From a bacterium (GTDB lineage Bacteria > Bacillota > Clostridia > Lachnospirales > Lachnospiraceae): 64,000 nt of DNA. The stretch spans positions 1-64,000 of the forward strand of contig JAMPFT010000014.1 of NCBI GenBank assembly GCA_023664305.1, in the 5' to 3' direction. Position 1 is the first letter of the stretch; each line of letters starts with the position of its first letter. This document shows positions 17,807-27,458 of the stretch, one piece after another. The translations under genes were made by a program, and so were the position numbers. Below the pieces are notes generated by a model that was not told where the DNA came from, searched no databases, and was given only the letters and a program-made list of their open reading frames with translations.

Positions 17807-18285
17807 TTTCCCTCCGCAAATTTGTTGAATCTTCTCAGCAAAGTAATTCCGGCATCCTGTGCAAATACGAAATATTCGCCATCATAACTAAACCCACAGG
17901 TATAAAACCCGTAGTCTTCAAATATAACTCTCTCAAGCTGTGAAGCGTCTGTAAAATAGACCACAGTCCGACGATCTGCGAGGATTTCAATCCTGACTTT
18001 ATCATTTTGCCGAGTGGAATGTGAAATTTTCCCTCCATATTCTCCGGAAATATTGATTACCTCGTCAGGGAGCAGGCTGCATAGCGCTGTATACGTTAAT
18101 TCATCATATTCACAGTCGCATTCTTCGATCATGCCCGTTTTGCAGTCAATTAAAGTACACTTCTGTGATGAGATACAAAGCAGTTTATTGCAATATTCTT
18201 TCGAAAACCCAACCCATTCCAACCCGCCAACAACTAATTCCTTAACACATTCCCAGTTTGTTAATCCATCAACAGCTATCCACAT
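17803..18285 (-). CDS. Hypothetical 160-aa protein
   Basis: Begins MWIAVDGLTNWECVKELVVG and has alternating beta-strand-like segments and several Cys residues (ECDCEYDEL), with no signal peptide or membrane segment. Repeated patterns such as VYFTDASQLERVIFEDYGFYTCGFSYDGEYFVFAQD suggest a beta-propeller or WD-like fold. I do not recognise the family. The ATG at 18285 has GGAG 7 nt upstream, better than an upstream ATG at 18318 with no ribosome site. It lies between GH94 and the GNAT gene. Confidence 0.6.
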   Translation of the reverse strand: MWIAVDGLTNWECVKELVVGGLEWVGFSKEYCNKLLCISSQKCTLIDCKTGMIEECDCEYDELTYTALCSLLPDEVINISGEYGGKISHSTRQNDKVRIEILADRRTVVYFTDASQLERVIFEDYGFYTCGFSYDGEYFVFAQDAGITLLRRFNKFAEGK

Positions 18286-18320
18286 ATTCTCACTCCGCAA
18301 GTTAAGGTTTACAAACATAA

Positions 18321-20648
18321 TTATAACCCGCTTCCGGCAGCAATGACAACCCTGATATCGTGACTTCCGCCGTCCCGGTAATCCGGCAGAAGGTTTCCCT
18401 CCACCGGCACGCCGTCCGCCGTAATCCGGAAATTTTTCTGCTCCGCGCATTCCTCCCTTTCCAACCGAATCCGATAGTCCGCACCCCGGAAATGCCGCCT
18501 GACCTCCGCGCTCTCCCACTCCTCCGGAAACGCCGGATCGATACGCAGCCCCTCGTAGTCCCGCTTCACTCCCAGAATCCCCTCGTAAAGCCCCATCATG
18601 GACCAGGAGGACGTCCCGGTGGTCCAGGACCAATAGGATTTCCCGTAATATTTCGGATGGGTGGCGTAACAGTTGGTAAAAACGTAGGGCTCCGCCCCAG
18701 ACTGAGAGGATGGATTCTTCTCGCTGTCCGGCATAATCTTTTTCAGGGTGCGGAGAGCCTCGGTTCCCCGGCCCAGCTTACAGTCCGCCAGAATCTTAAA
18801 GGCCGAGGCATGACAGTACACTCCGCCGTTCTCAAACAGTCCCGGCAGCATCCCCGACATGCGGCCCACATGGGGCGAATAGCTCTCGTAGGGCGGCATG
18901 TTCAGCGGGAAGCCGAAATCATGCTCCATAGAATCCACCGCCGCCGTCACCTGTGCCAGCCGCTCTGCGGGAACCACGTCCGCCAGCACCGCCCAGGTCT
19001 GGGCGTTCAGATAAAGCTTGCTCCCCTGACTGTTCTTTCCCCCGATGGGCTCCTCCCGGCTTAAGGCCCGCAGATACCAGTCCCCGTCCCAGGCCGCCTC
19101 GTTGATCCGCTTCCGCAAAATTTCATACTCCCGAGCCATGCGCTCCGCGTAAGCGGCGTCGCCGATCTGCTCCGACAGCCTGCCCAACTCCCGGAGAGCC
19201 AGACAGCATTGGTGAGACAGCATCACAGATTCCGCCTCCGGATCCGTCGTCACATTCAGGGCGTCGTTCCAGTCCGCAAAAAACAGTCGAACCAGCCCGT
19301 TCCTGCCCTTGTCCCCAAGCAGGCGCTCCGCCGCGGCGTGGAGATGCTCCAGCACCGTCGCCTCGCCGCCGTCCTGCCAGGAAACGCTTCTTTGCAGAAT
19401 CGAGAAATCCCCCGTCTCCTTTACCAGCTCGCACACTGCCCAGATAATCCAGAAGGGCTGGTCGGAGTACCTGGTATCGTCGTAGGGATACCAGGTCAGC
19501 ACCCCGTGTCCGTCCCGAAACTGATGCCGCAGGCATTCCAGAATCTCCTCCTCCGCCTTCTCCTGCCGGTAGTTCAGCATTCCCACCGCGATCTGCAGAT
19601 TATCCCTCACGCCCTTCTTCCCCGCGATACAGCATTCCATCTGCTTTTTCAGCCACTCGTTCATGATCGCGTTGATCTTCTCGTCCGGCGTCTGTACCCG
19701 GAGGGAACCGTTCTTCGCCAGGGCGTGCCGCTTCGTCTCCTCGAAGACCGCTTCCACCCGCCCCGGGTCGGAATACCGCCGCCGCACCTCTATCGCCTCC
19801 TCGAAGGACTCGCTGACCCCGAAAACCGTCTGAATCGTTTTCTTCTCCCCCGGCTGCAGGGTAAATTTATGCTGCAGCACGCCGCCCAGGATAAACAGCG
19901 CCGCATCCGAGCAGGTGCAGTCCAACCCCTCCACGACGACCCTGGGCCGCTGGAACAGGGCGTAGGCGGAAGCGTCCAGCTTCGTGATGGAGCCGGTCTC
20001 CCCGCAGAACCTCGCCAGATCCCCGTCCCATGCAAAAACCGGCTCCGAGGACGCCAAATAAGCGTTGTATCGCTTATGGGGCGCGAAAGGGTGGGAGGAA
20101 GCGCAGTAAACCCCGTTCAACTCCCGGTCGAAGCGGGTCTCCAGACAGCGGTACATTTCGTAATACCTGGGATAAGAAAAGCCCTCCAGCTCGAAGGTCA
20201 CCGCCGAGAACATACTCAGCGTCCTCGGCCTGCCGTCCCGGTTTTCCAGCTCTACCGTCCAGACCTCATTATACCCCTTCTCCGGCACAAACAGCCGCCA
20301 GCTTCCCGCAATCCCGCCGTGAACGGAACGGATTTTGCTGTAGGCGATAGCGTGCTCACAGCAAAACTCCTCCGCTTCCGTGTTCATGGGGCCTGCCCCG
20401 ATGTGGAAGCAGTCGCCGCTCTCCTCGTCCCGCAGATAGAGATAGCGCGCATCGTTATTGTTGATCATGCACATATCCGCTTTTTCGTTCAGATAATAGC
20501 TGCGCCCGTGGCCCATCTGGGACACCTGGGCACAGTACCCGTTTTCGCTCCAGAGGTAGTTGAACCAGTAGCGGGGCGGTCTGGGATTGTAGACCGCGCA
20601 GACCGTTCCCTCCTCCAGAAACTCGTAATCCTTCTTCTTGTTTTCCAT
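18321..20648 (-). CDS. Glycoside phosphorylase, family GH94
   Basis: A 775-aa GH94-type enzyme. It should phosphorolyse a beta-linked disaccharide or oligosaccharide into a sugar 1-phosphate and a shorter sugar. The FFADWNDALN motif (about 456-465) carries the family's catalytic Asp in DWND. It also has an N-terminal beta-sandwich, a six-hairpin helical barrel and the C-terminal SYWSWTTGTSSWSMMG stretch. The N-terminus (RPPRYWFNYLWSENGYCAQ) is unlike cellobiose phosphorylase, so another beta-glucoside is possible. The ATG at 20648 has AAGGAG 7 nt upstream, next to a strong hairpin. It follows the GPH transporter gene. Confidence 0.82.
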   Translation of the reverse strand: MENKKKDYEFLEEGTVCAVYNPRPPRYWFNYLWSENGYCAQVSQMGHGRSYYLNEKADMCMINNNDARYLYLRDEESGDCFHIGAGPMNTEAEEFCCEHAIAYSKIRSVHGGIAGSWRLFVPEKGYNEVWTVELENRDGRPRTLSMFSAVTFELEGFSYPRYYEMYRCLETRFDRELNGVYCASSHPFAPHKRYNAYLASSEPVFAWDGDLARFCGETGSITKLDASAYALFQRPRVVVEGLDCTCSDAALFILGGVLQHKFTLQPGEKKTIQTVFGVSESFEEAIEVRRRYSDPGRVEAVFEETKRHALAKNGSLRVQTPDEKINAIMNEWLKKQMECCIAGKKGVRDNLQIAVGMLNYRQEKAEEEILECLRHQFRDGHGVLTWYPYDDTRYSDQPFWIIWAVCELVKETGDFSILQRSVSWQDGGEATVLEHLHAAAERLLGDKGRNGLVRLFFADWNDALNVTTDPEAESVMLSHQCCLALRELGRLSEQIGDAAYAERMAREYEILRKRINEAAWDGDWYLRALSREEPIGGKNSQGSKLYLNAQTWAVLADVVPAERLAQVTAAVDSMEHDFGFPLNMPPYESYSPHVGRMSGMLPGLFENGGVYCHASAFKILADCKLGRGTEALRTLKKIMPDSEKNPSSQSGAEPYVFTNCYATHPKYYGKSYWSWTTGTSSWSMMGLYEGILGVKRDYEGLRIDPAFPEEWESAEVRRHFRGADYRIRLEREECAEQKNFRITADGVPVEGNLLPDYRDGGSHDIRVVIAAGSGL

Positions 20649-20661
20649 GATGATTCTCCTT

Positions 20662-20696
20662 AGGGGAGCACGCCCCCTTTGGAGGCGTGCTCCCCT
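20662..20696 (-). repeat. Strong hairpin just upstream of the GH94 ribosome site
   Basis: AGGGGAGCACGCC (20662-20674) pairs perfectly with GGCGTGCTCCCCT (20684-20696). No T run follows, so it is more likely an intercistronic processing or stability hairpin than a terminator. Confidence 0.7.
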
Positions 20697-20876
20697 ACGC
20701 TTGTCTTTCAACTATCTTACTTCGAGGCTGCCATACTCCTACGACTGCCTTTCCCTGCTGCCTCAGGATATCTTTCTTTCCCGACAGCCTCTTTTCTTCA
20801 GGCATCTTTGCTTGCGGCTTTAAGTTGACTCACCTTCTCGACGCCTCATCTCTTCAGCCGCCTTTCCTCGCTTACC

Positions 20877-22595
20877 TTAAACCGACTTATTCCCCTTCCT
20901 CGCCTGCTTAGCGGCCTGCTTCGCTTCCTTCTCCGCCTGCTTCGCCAGGTACTTCGCGTTCTCGGTCTCAAAGTCCAGACCCTTGCGCGCGCAGAGCTCC
21001 TTCAGATCCGCAATCCGGTTTTCCTCAAACTCCTTCGCCAGTTTTTCATTCTCCCGACGCTCCAGCTCCTCCGGCTCGACCCATTCCTCGCCTCTTGCAA
21101 GAACGGCGGCCTTTTTCCGGCGCTCCAGCTCGGCGTTAATCTCCGGCAGATGCTTCTCCACATCGACGAAGGGCAGGATAATCAAATTCGCCACCGCCAG
21201 CAGTACGTCAAAAGCATAAAAGGCCAGGGTCATAAAGGATTTTACCTCCGCGCTGGGAGTTATCCCCGCCACGTCTACGAATCCCAGCTTCAGGATCGAT
21301 GCCTCGAAGCCCCCGGCGAAGGGCGCGTAAATCAGACTTAAAAACGCCGTGACAATCGCCGTTCCCATCAGACCCTCCAGACGGTAGCCGGACTTGTACT
21401 CGATACTGTCAAAGGCAAAGCACACCAGCGTCGCTACGATATAAGCGTTGGGAAGCATACCCGCCTGACGCAGGAATCCGGCTGCCAGCGCAATCGGAAG
21501 ATTGCTGGGGAACATCCAGCCTACAACCGCCCCGATCAGGACGAGGGCATAGCCGCCCACCGCCACGTTGCGAATGCCAAGCTTCCTCGCCAGAGGGTAA
21601 ATGATGATTGCGCCGAGTCCGAGCGGAATCCCCGTAACCACCTGGTACAGGGTATACATAAAGTAATCCGTCTCGCCGCCCAGCATGAATTTGATGTAAA
21701 AGTACTGTACGTTTCCGCCCTTAAAGTTATCCACGATTCCGCCTACCAGCGTGATCAGGGTCAGCAGGACAAAATATTTATTGGTGGCCAGCGCCCGGAT
21801 CTGATCCATCACGGGAATCCGGTTCTCGTTGCCCTCTCCCTCTTCCAGCGCAAGATCCTCGATGATACGCTCCTTCGTATAGAAGTACTCCAGCAGCAGT
21901 AAGGGAATCGCGCAGATCGACAGGACAACCAGCAAAATAGCGTATCCGTTGATATCATGCTCCAGCCACATAGGAAGGACAACCATATTGATCAGCATAC
22001 CGATAATCATACCGGATATCAGCGTCCAGGACACCTGACGGATAAATTTCAGCTGCGTCTTCTCCTTGGAATCACGGGTGGATATAGATACAATATTGTC
22101 GCGGAAGGTGTAGAAAAACGTGGAACCCACCGTGTGATAGCAGATCAGCAGGAAAAAGAAATAGTACCAATAGCTCTCCCCCAGAGTCGTGCCGGGGAAG
22201 AGGAAGATCAGCCCGCCGATGATAATGGAGATAAAGCCGAACAGCAGATGCCAGGGACGCATACGACCCTGACGGGACTTCGTGTGCTGCATCAGCCAGC
22301 CCGTAAACAGTCCCGCAAACACGGCGAGAACCTTCGCCACGGTCATGATGACCTCGTACTTGCCGCCCATGGCCTGAATCATCTCGATATTATCCACGCC
22401 GTACATCGCGCCGGTTTGCTGGGTAAAGAATTTCTCCACCAGCGCCGCGATCGTATTGACGACGAAGATCAGCCCCAGCGGCCCTACCAGGTGTCCCAGA
22501 ATCCGCTCCTTCTTCGTGACGGTTCTGGATGTTATTTTGGAATCCATGAATTTCTTTTCAAATATGCCATGGCTCAATAATTCGATGTTAGCCAT
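20877..22595 (-). CDS. GPH-family sugar:cation symporter (MelB-like, MFS)
   Basis: A 572-aa membrane protein with about twelve transmembrane segments. It has the glycoside-pentoside-hexuronide family features: an early GPLGLIFVVNTIAALVEKFF segment, and TRDSKEKTQL in the central cytoplasmic loop. The C-terminal 90 residues form a charged, Ala/Glu/Lys-rich cytoplasmic tail (EEWVEPEELERRENEKLAKEFEENR), longer than in MelB. It imports glycosides with Na+ or H+. Its place between the clan GH-A hydrolase and GH94 suggests it takes up their common oligosaccharide. AAAGGGG precedes the ATG. Confidence 0.87.
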   Translation of the reverse strand: MANIELLSHGIFEKKFMDSKITSRTVTKKERILGHLVGPLGLIFVVNTIAALVEKFFTQQTGAMYGVDNIEMIQAMGGKYEVIMTVAKVLAVFAGLFTGWLMQHTKSRQGRMRPWHLLFGFISIIIGGLIFLFPGTTLGESYWYYFFFLLICYHTVGSTFFYTFRDNIVSISTRDSKEKTQLKFIRQVSWTLISGMIIGMLINMVVLPMWLEHDINGYAILLVVLSICAIPLLLLEYFYTKERIIEDLALEEGEGNENRIPVMDQIRALATNKYFVLLTLITLVGGIVDNFKGGNVQYFYIKFMLGGETDYFMYTLYQVVTGIPLGLGAIIIYPLARKLGIRNVAVGGYALVLIGAVVGWMFPSNLPIALAAGFLRQAGMLPNAYIVATLVCFAFDSIEYKSGYRLEGLMGTAIVTAFLSLIYAPFAGGFEASILKLGFVDVAGITPSAEVKSFMTLAFYAFDVLLAVANLIILPFVDVEKHLPEINAELERRKKAAVLARGEEWVEPEELERRENEKLAKEFEENRIADLKELCARKGLDFETENAKYLAKQAEKEAKQAAKQARKGNKSV

Positions 22596-22621
22596 ATATT
22601 ACCCCTTTCTTTTGTCGATTT

Positions 22622-22669
22622 CGACAGTCAGGCCGGCAGCGTTTTTCGGCGCTGTCAGCCCGACTGTCG
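22622..22669 (-). repeat. Long imperfect hairpin between the GH and GPH genes
   Basis: CGACAGTC at 22622 pairs with GACTGTCG ending at 22669, and CAGCG with CGCTG inside; about 17 of 20 positions pair. There is no T run. Probably an intercistronic mRNA structure. Confidence 0.6.
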
Positions 22670-22864
22670 CCCTCCGCTTTTCTCGCTGTAACTGTTCTCT
22701 TTATCCTGACTTTCTTTGTTTCCTTTTCCGAAAGTTCCGACCTGACATCCGGTATCGTTGTTGATTTCTTTCCGCTTCGCCTCGCAACTCCCGTGTTTTC
22801 ATCAGATCAATTCATCCGGTTATTCCGCTTCCATATAGCGCAATCCTCTTCCGCCGGTTCCTTT

Positions 22865-25405
22865 TCAAGCCAACACCAACCGGTACTGCACGCCCGGAAC
22901 GCTTCCGTCCAGCGTAAACCGCACGCCGTCCGCCGTCTTCTCCCCCTCCGGCGCCGCCAGCACTTCGCCCACCGGATTCAAGATCTCCAATGTCGCAGCC
23001 TCCGCCTTTACCAGGATGCTTCCTTCCAGCGTCTCCGCGTACAGCTTGCCCCGGAAGACACAGTTGGTAAAGGGAATCCCCATCATCGACGGGCCGGGCT
23101 GGTAGGTCGTCTCGTCCATACCGGAGGTTCCCAGCGCCATCAGCACAAACTCCTTCGCCTCCGCAAGCGTCTGCCGGCACGAGTCCTGCGACGTCAAGGG
23201 GCTTTCGTACACAAATTCCTTTGCCTTCGCAGGCTCCTGCTCCGCTATAGGAAGCAGCGAGAGCGAAATTCTCTCGTTTTTCGCCTGAACGGAAACCTTT
23301 TCCGAAAGCGCAATCGTTTCCGAATCAGTTGCCCCGCCCGCTTCTTCCGCGGAAGCCGAACCCTTCAGCGGCGCGCCGCTGAAATAGCCGCAGTAAGGCG
23401 TGTGGATCTGGAATCTCGCCTGATCCGGGTCGAATACGATCTCCCCGGTAGCGGAAATCAGCTTCCCGTCTACATACCCGACTCCCTCGCCGAGAACGCC
23501 CCACTTCTTAAACGCCTGATCCAGCAGGGACGCGAACTCCCGATAGTCTCCGCTCCCGGCAACCTCCCGGATTTCGTCGAATACCAGCGCCTGCTCTCCC
23601 AGATGAACTCCGCCCCGGATTTCCTCGGTTCCCTTCGCCGCCTTTACGAGCCTCTCCTTTTCCAGGAAGCGGCGCATCGCGTCCCGATAGGGCGACCATG
23701 CATAATACACAGCGTGCTTCGCCTCGGACAGGTTCGCGCCGTTCAGGAAGCCCGCATTCAGAGCGATGTCCGCGTCTCCCCGGTAAGTCTCGCCGCCGTC
23801 CAAAAAGACGTTCCGCATTCCGGTCACATAGGGCAGGAAGGTGTTCAGCACAGAATGGAAATTCGGCAGGGTAAGCAGATCGTCCCGGGTATGCACCACA
23901 TCTATCTTCGCACCGGAGGGAGCGATCAATCCCTTCAAAAATACTGTCGCCATAAAGCCCCACTGACAGATCACCGCCGGGTCGTTGTAGACATCGAACA
24001 CGTTCAAAATCTCGTCCGCCGGCTGGTCGTCCCACTTTTCGGAGGTATGATGGTTATAGAGAATCAGGCCGTCCCAATCGTTCAGGCAGGCGTAGGCCAC
24101 CGTATGGACGAAGGCCGTGGAATGGAAGGGATGCTCCCCGTACTCGTTCCACTCGCTGAGCATAAAGGGCTTTCCGTCGATCACCGCGACGGAGGCCAGG
24201 CTGGGAATCGTCGTAGCCATAGCGCCGATTCCTCTTTGAAGCGTCAGGGGATTCACCGACACATACTCCGTGGGCCCCACTACCATATAGGTATTGTCCG
24301 TGCAGGGCAGGATGGGATGGTTGAAATAGCTGTTGTTTTCCATGAGGTCGCCGTCGCTGTGACCGTAGACATCCGCCGCGCCGCCCAGCAAATTGCTGGT
24401 CACAATCGGAACCTTTGCCCCCAGGTCATGCAGGAAGTTCTTCATCATCCGGTAAAACCTCCGGTTCACCCCGATGCCGAACTCCATATAATCCGCGTAG
24501 CGGGCCGGGCCGCAGGGCGCGTCCCACTGTCCCAGCGGGTCGTTCACCGGCTGCATAAAGCTTCCCTCGGCGATACGGACGGTATTTTCCGCCGGATCCT
24601 CGTCCTCCCCCAGAGCGCAGACGCCCCCGTTCGTCCAGGCTTTTTTCAGGTTCTCCCGGTTGTCGTATTTCATCAGCAGGAAACGGTTAAACTTCCGCTG
24701 CACCTCCAGTCGGTACGGAATCATGTTCTCCATATCCTTGCGGTCTTCCGTCCCCTTGATCGCGGACTCCTCGTTGTTGATCTGGATCGTGATCACCGCC
24801 GGATCGTCGATCAGCGCCAGCCCCGTATAAGGGTTGACATGACAGAGAAGCTCCTTCGCGTACTCCTTCTGCAGCTCGATCAGCCGCTCGTTGAACATGG
24901 GGAAGCACTTGGTACAGGAATCCATCTTCCCCGGATAATCCAGTCCGTCCCCCTCCACAAAGTCCCTTGCCACAATCAGGTCGATGTGCAGGTAGATTCC
25001 CTTTTCCTTCAGCTTTGCCGCGAAATAGTCAAAGCGATCCAGCCCTTCCGGGTTAAATTTGCGGCTGCTGCCGCTCTTGTAATCCAGAAGCGGCGCTTCC
25101 TCGCAGCTGCTCCAGCTGCCGGGTTCCGTCCCGATCGGCGTGTCCGCGGCGTGCAGACGGATCACGTTGACGCCCATGCTGGCAAAGCGCTCCGCCAGCT
25201 TATCCGCCGTCTCATGATCCGGCGTATTGGACCTCGCGGCTACGTTAAAGCCCAGAAACCGGGCCCTTGTGCCGTCCTCGAAGTAAAAGTGTCCGTCTTT
25301 TACCTGTACAAACCCGTGCTTTCCCGCAGGAGCGTCCAAAAGGTGGGAATAATCCAGTACCCCTTTGTTCGGCTCCGCCTTGTGTATACGAATCCTCTGT
25401 TTCAT
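22865..25405 (-). CDS. Clan GH-A glycoside hydrolase (cellulase-like), family uncertain
   Basis: An 846-aa cytoplasmic enzyme (no signal peptide) with a TIM barrel of clan GH-A type. The probable acid/base Glu212 is in IQINNEES at the end of strand 4, and the nucleophile Glu418 is in PFMLSEWNEYG at the end of strand 7. N-terminal FVQVKDGHFYFEDGTRARFLGFNVAA resembles GH5/GH42-like proteins. About 250 C-terminal residues look like beta-sandwich accessory domains. First gene of the locus with its own promoter (25472-25500). AGGAGG lies 7 nt before the ATG. The substrate is unknown. Confidence 0.75.
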   Translation of the reverse strand: MKQRIRIHKAEPNKGVLDYSHLLDAPAGKHGFVQVKDGHFYFEDGTRARFLGFNVAARSNTPDHETADKLAERFASMGVNVIRLHAADTPIGTEPGSWSSCEEAPLLDYKSGSSRKFNPEGLDRFDYFAAKLKEKGIYLHIDLIVARDFVEGDGLDYPGKMDSCTKCFPMFNERLIELQKEYAKELLCHVNPYTGLALIDDPAVITIQINNEESAIKGTEDRKDMENMIPYRLEVQRKFNRFLLMKYDNRENLKKAWTNGGVCALGEDEDPAENTVRIAEGSFMQPVNDPLGQWDAPCGPARYADYMEFGIGVNRRFYRMMKNFLHDLGAKVPIVTSNLLGGAADVYGHSDGDLMENNSYFNHPILPCTDNTYMVVGPTEYVSVNPLTLQRGIGAMATTIPSLASVAVIDGKPFMLSEWNEYGEHPFHSTAFVHTVAYACLNDWDGLILYNHHTSEKWDDQPADEILNVFDVYNDPAVICQWGFMATVFLKGLIAPSGAKIDVVHTRDDLLTLPNFHSVLNTFLPYVTGMRNVFLDGGETYRGDADIALNAGFLNGANLSEAKHAVYYAWSPYRDAMRRFLEKERLVKAAKGTEEIRGGVHLGEQALVFDEIREVAGSGDYREFASLLDQAFKKWGVLGEGVGYVDGKLISATGEIVFDPDQARFQIHTPYCGYFSGAPLKGSASAEEAGGATDSETIALSEKVSVQAKNERISLSLLPIAEQEPAKAKEFVYESPLTSQDSCRQTLAEAKEFVLMALGTSGMDETTYQPGPSMMGIPFTNCVFRGKLYAETLEGSILVKAEAATLEILNPVGEVLAAPEGEKTADGVRFTLDGSVPGVQYRLVLA

Positions 25406-25471
25406 GTTGTTTCCTCCTGTCCGCCGGTGATCGGCTCTTCCTCTATTAACATAGCACGCCGAAGCGTCTTG

Positions 25472-25500
25472 ATATTGTAAAATACGGTTTATTTTTGCAA
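25472..25500 (-). promoter_or_regulatory. Promoter of the glycan locus
   Basis: Minus-strand TTGCAA (25495-25500), 17-bp spacer, CAATAT (25472-25477). An inverted repeat GTAAAAT...ATTTTAC overlaps the -35 and spacer and may be an operator. Confidence 0.5.
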
Positions 25501-25532
25501 TTTTACAGAGATTTTAAAATATTTTTTCCACG

Positions 25533-25576
25533 AAAAAAGCCGGTAACCCACTGCCCAAAGGGTAATGGTATCACCT
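25533..25576 (-). terminator. Terminator after the Cthe_2159-type gene
   Basis: Minus-strand stem CCATTACCC/GGGCAGTGG, extended by GGT.../...ACC, followed by GGCTTTTTTCG. It lies 30 bp past the stop of the gene ending at 25607. Confidence 0.6.
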
Positions 25577-25606
25577 ACCTGTAAATGCGCTCTATTGTTT
25601 GTTCCC

Positions 25607-27400
25607 TTACCTGAATCTACCGCCCCTGCCGCCTCTTCGTCCGGATATCGTGGATATGGAATCTATCGTGATCTCTGCCCTCTGGCCGCCTGCATCTAAA
25701 ACATAGGTTTTCCCCCGCTCAAGCTCCGGACTGCTGAATACGACAGAATTACCTGACTTTACTGCCGTATGGCTGAACAACGTATTTCCCTGTTCATCCG
25801 TAACCGTAATCTCATCTCCGGCCCCGAAGGCTCTGTCAAAGGTATGGCAGAAGGAATACTGCTCTGAACGGTTGTCAAAGGTTTCCGCCATGCCGGAGCT
25901 TCCCAGTGCAATCACGGTGCCTCCGCTGACAGTACATATTCCCCCGTTCTCCGAGCCGGAATCAATGGCTCCGTTCCCATTGTCGGACGGGCCGTCCACA
26001 ATCACAAGTCCGCCCTCGACAGAGAGATTCCCGTTGGAATCCAGTCCGTCTCCTTTTGCGTCAATGGTAACATTACCGCCGGTAATCCGAAGCTCTGGCG
26101 TCTCTTCCGTTGTCTTCCCGAGTCCTCCCCAGCCCCATCTGCTTTTTCCGCCATAGGCATTGATCCCATCATCCGACGCCGTCACGGTGATATCTCCGCC
26201 GCTGCATAGAATCCGGTTTGCCTCCAGCCCTTCGTAAGACTTCACAATGCAGATACTGCCATCCTCCACGGTCAGTTCTGTATCTGCATGAATCCCGTCG
26301 TCTCCTGTGGAAATCCAAAAAACGCCGCCGGAAATCAGGACGCTCCCGTTGGAGTGGAAAGCGTCGTCCCGGGAATCCACCGTAATTTCTCCCCCGGTAA
26401 GAATCATTTCCGTGCCGCACTTAAAGCCTTTGGCGCTTGTCTCTGCTTCCTCTGACATATCCCATCCCGAGTCCGGGAAACCCCAGCCGCGCTCTGACAA
26501 AAAGACAACATCTTCACTCCCGCCGCCTGAAACCACCTTAAAGCTGCCGCCTGAAATCTCCAGCCTTGTTTCTGCCTGTATCCCGTCACTGCTGCTTTCA
26601 ATGGAAAACGTACCCCCGCTGATGAAAACCGTACCGTAGCCGTCCCCGGTGGTATCGTCCGATTTGATTCCGTCCCCGCCGGTAAAAACAGTGAAGTCTC
26701 CCCCGGTGATCCTGACAGAGTCCTTCCCTTTTATGCCGTTGTTCCTGGCCTCCACGAAAATTGTCCCGCTCTCAATCAGCAGACGGTTCGTGGTATGGAT
26801 TCCGTTGTTGATATACCCATAGACATGCAGAGAGCATGTCCCTGAAACAGACAGGTCGTCACGGGCATACAGGGCGGCGCCGCTTGCATTATCGTCCGCG
26901 CCATCTTCTACCGCCCGAAAATCAACCTCTTCCCCGCTTTGAAGCAAGTTTTCGGTTCCTTCCTCCAGAACGATTATCGTATGCCCCGCGTTTTCCACAT
27001 AGACAGCCGCTTCCGACGCATTTCTGATATCCACTCCGGAAAATATCAGAAATACCTCCTCATCGCTGCCGACATCCACATAAATCTGCCCATCCTCCAG
27101 CGTGCCGCTGATCACATATGTTCCGCCCTGGCGAATGGACACCGTATTTCCTGATATTTGTACTCCTTCACCTGACGCGCTGCTTCCGTTCTGTTCCAGC
27201 AAAATCCGAACCTTCTCCTCCTCTGTGGAAGCGGATACCGGAATATTTTCTCTTCCTGACACAGAATCCTGTTCTGCCTCGGTTCCCGGACCGGCAACCG
27301 GCTGCGTCCCATACCGCACGCCATACAGGACTGCCGCCGACAATACGATAACCGACAACCCAATAAAGGCCAACAACTGCATTCGCTTTTTCTTCTTCAC
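25607..27400 (-). CDS. Cthe_2159-type carbohydrate-binding beta-helix protein (DUF4353)
   Basis: A 597-aa exported protein. An N-terminal membrane segment (LLAFIGLSVIVLSAAVLYGV) is followed by repeated parallel-beta-helix rungs of the type SGGTFSIESSSDGIQAETRLEISGG. This repeat is typical of the Cthe_2159 family, whose founder binds cellulose and acidic pectin and has a beta-helix fold. The GTG at 27400 (GGAGG 7 nt upstream) is preferred over the ATG at 27424, where the ribosome site would be only 1 nt away. Last of a three-gene set with DUF4956 and VTC genes. Role at the cell surface inferred. Confidence 0.8.
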   Translation of the reverse strand: MKKKKRMQLLAFIGLSVIVLSAAVLYGVRYGTQPVAGPGTEAEQDSVSGRENIPVSASTEEEKVRILLEQNGSSASGEGVQISGNTVSIRQGGTYVISGTLEDGQIYVDVGSDEEVFLIFSGVDIRNASEAAVYVENAGHTIIVLEEGTENLLQSGEEVDFRAVEDGADDNASGAALYARDDLSVSGTCSLHVYGYINNGIHTTNRLLIESGTIFVEARNNGIKGKDSVRITGGDFTVFTGGDGIKSDDTTGDGYGTVFISGGTFSIESSSDGIQAETRLEISGGSFKVVSGGGSEDVVFLSERGWGFPDSGWDMSEEAETSAKGFKCGTEMILTGGEITVDSRDDAFHSNGSVLISGGVFWISTGDDGIHADTELTVEDGSICIVKSYEGLEANRILCSGGDITVTASDDGINAYGGKSRWGWGGLGKTTEETPELRITGGNVTIDAKGDGLDSNGNLSVEGGLVIVDGPSDNGNGAIDSGSENGGICTVSGGTVIALGSSGMAETFDNRSEQYSFCHTFDRAFGAGDEITVTDEQGNTLFSHTAVKSGNSVVFSSPELERGKTYVLDAGGQRAEITIDSISTISGRRGGRGGRFR

Positions 27401-27458
27401 CCCGACACCTCCACTCCCTAACATACCTCCAACAACACCTACAATTGGTGCAAAACCG

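Noticed and set aside
22793-25480. An 895-codon open frame on the plus strand
   Set aside because: It is antisense to the clan GH-A hydrolase; the composition is rich in Arg/His/Gln with no domain, typical of a shadow frame in GC-rich coding DNA. The same holds for long plus frames over the GH3, GH94 and TPR genes.
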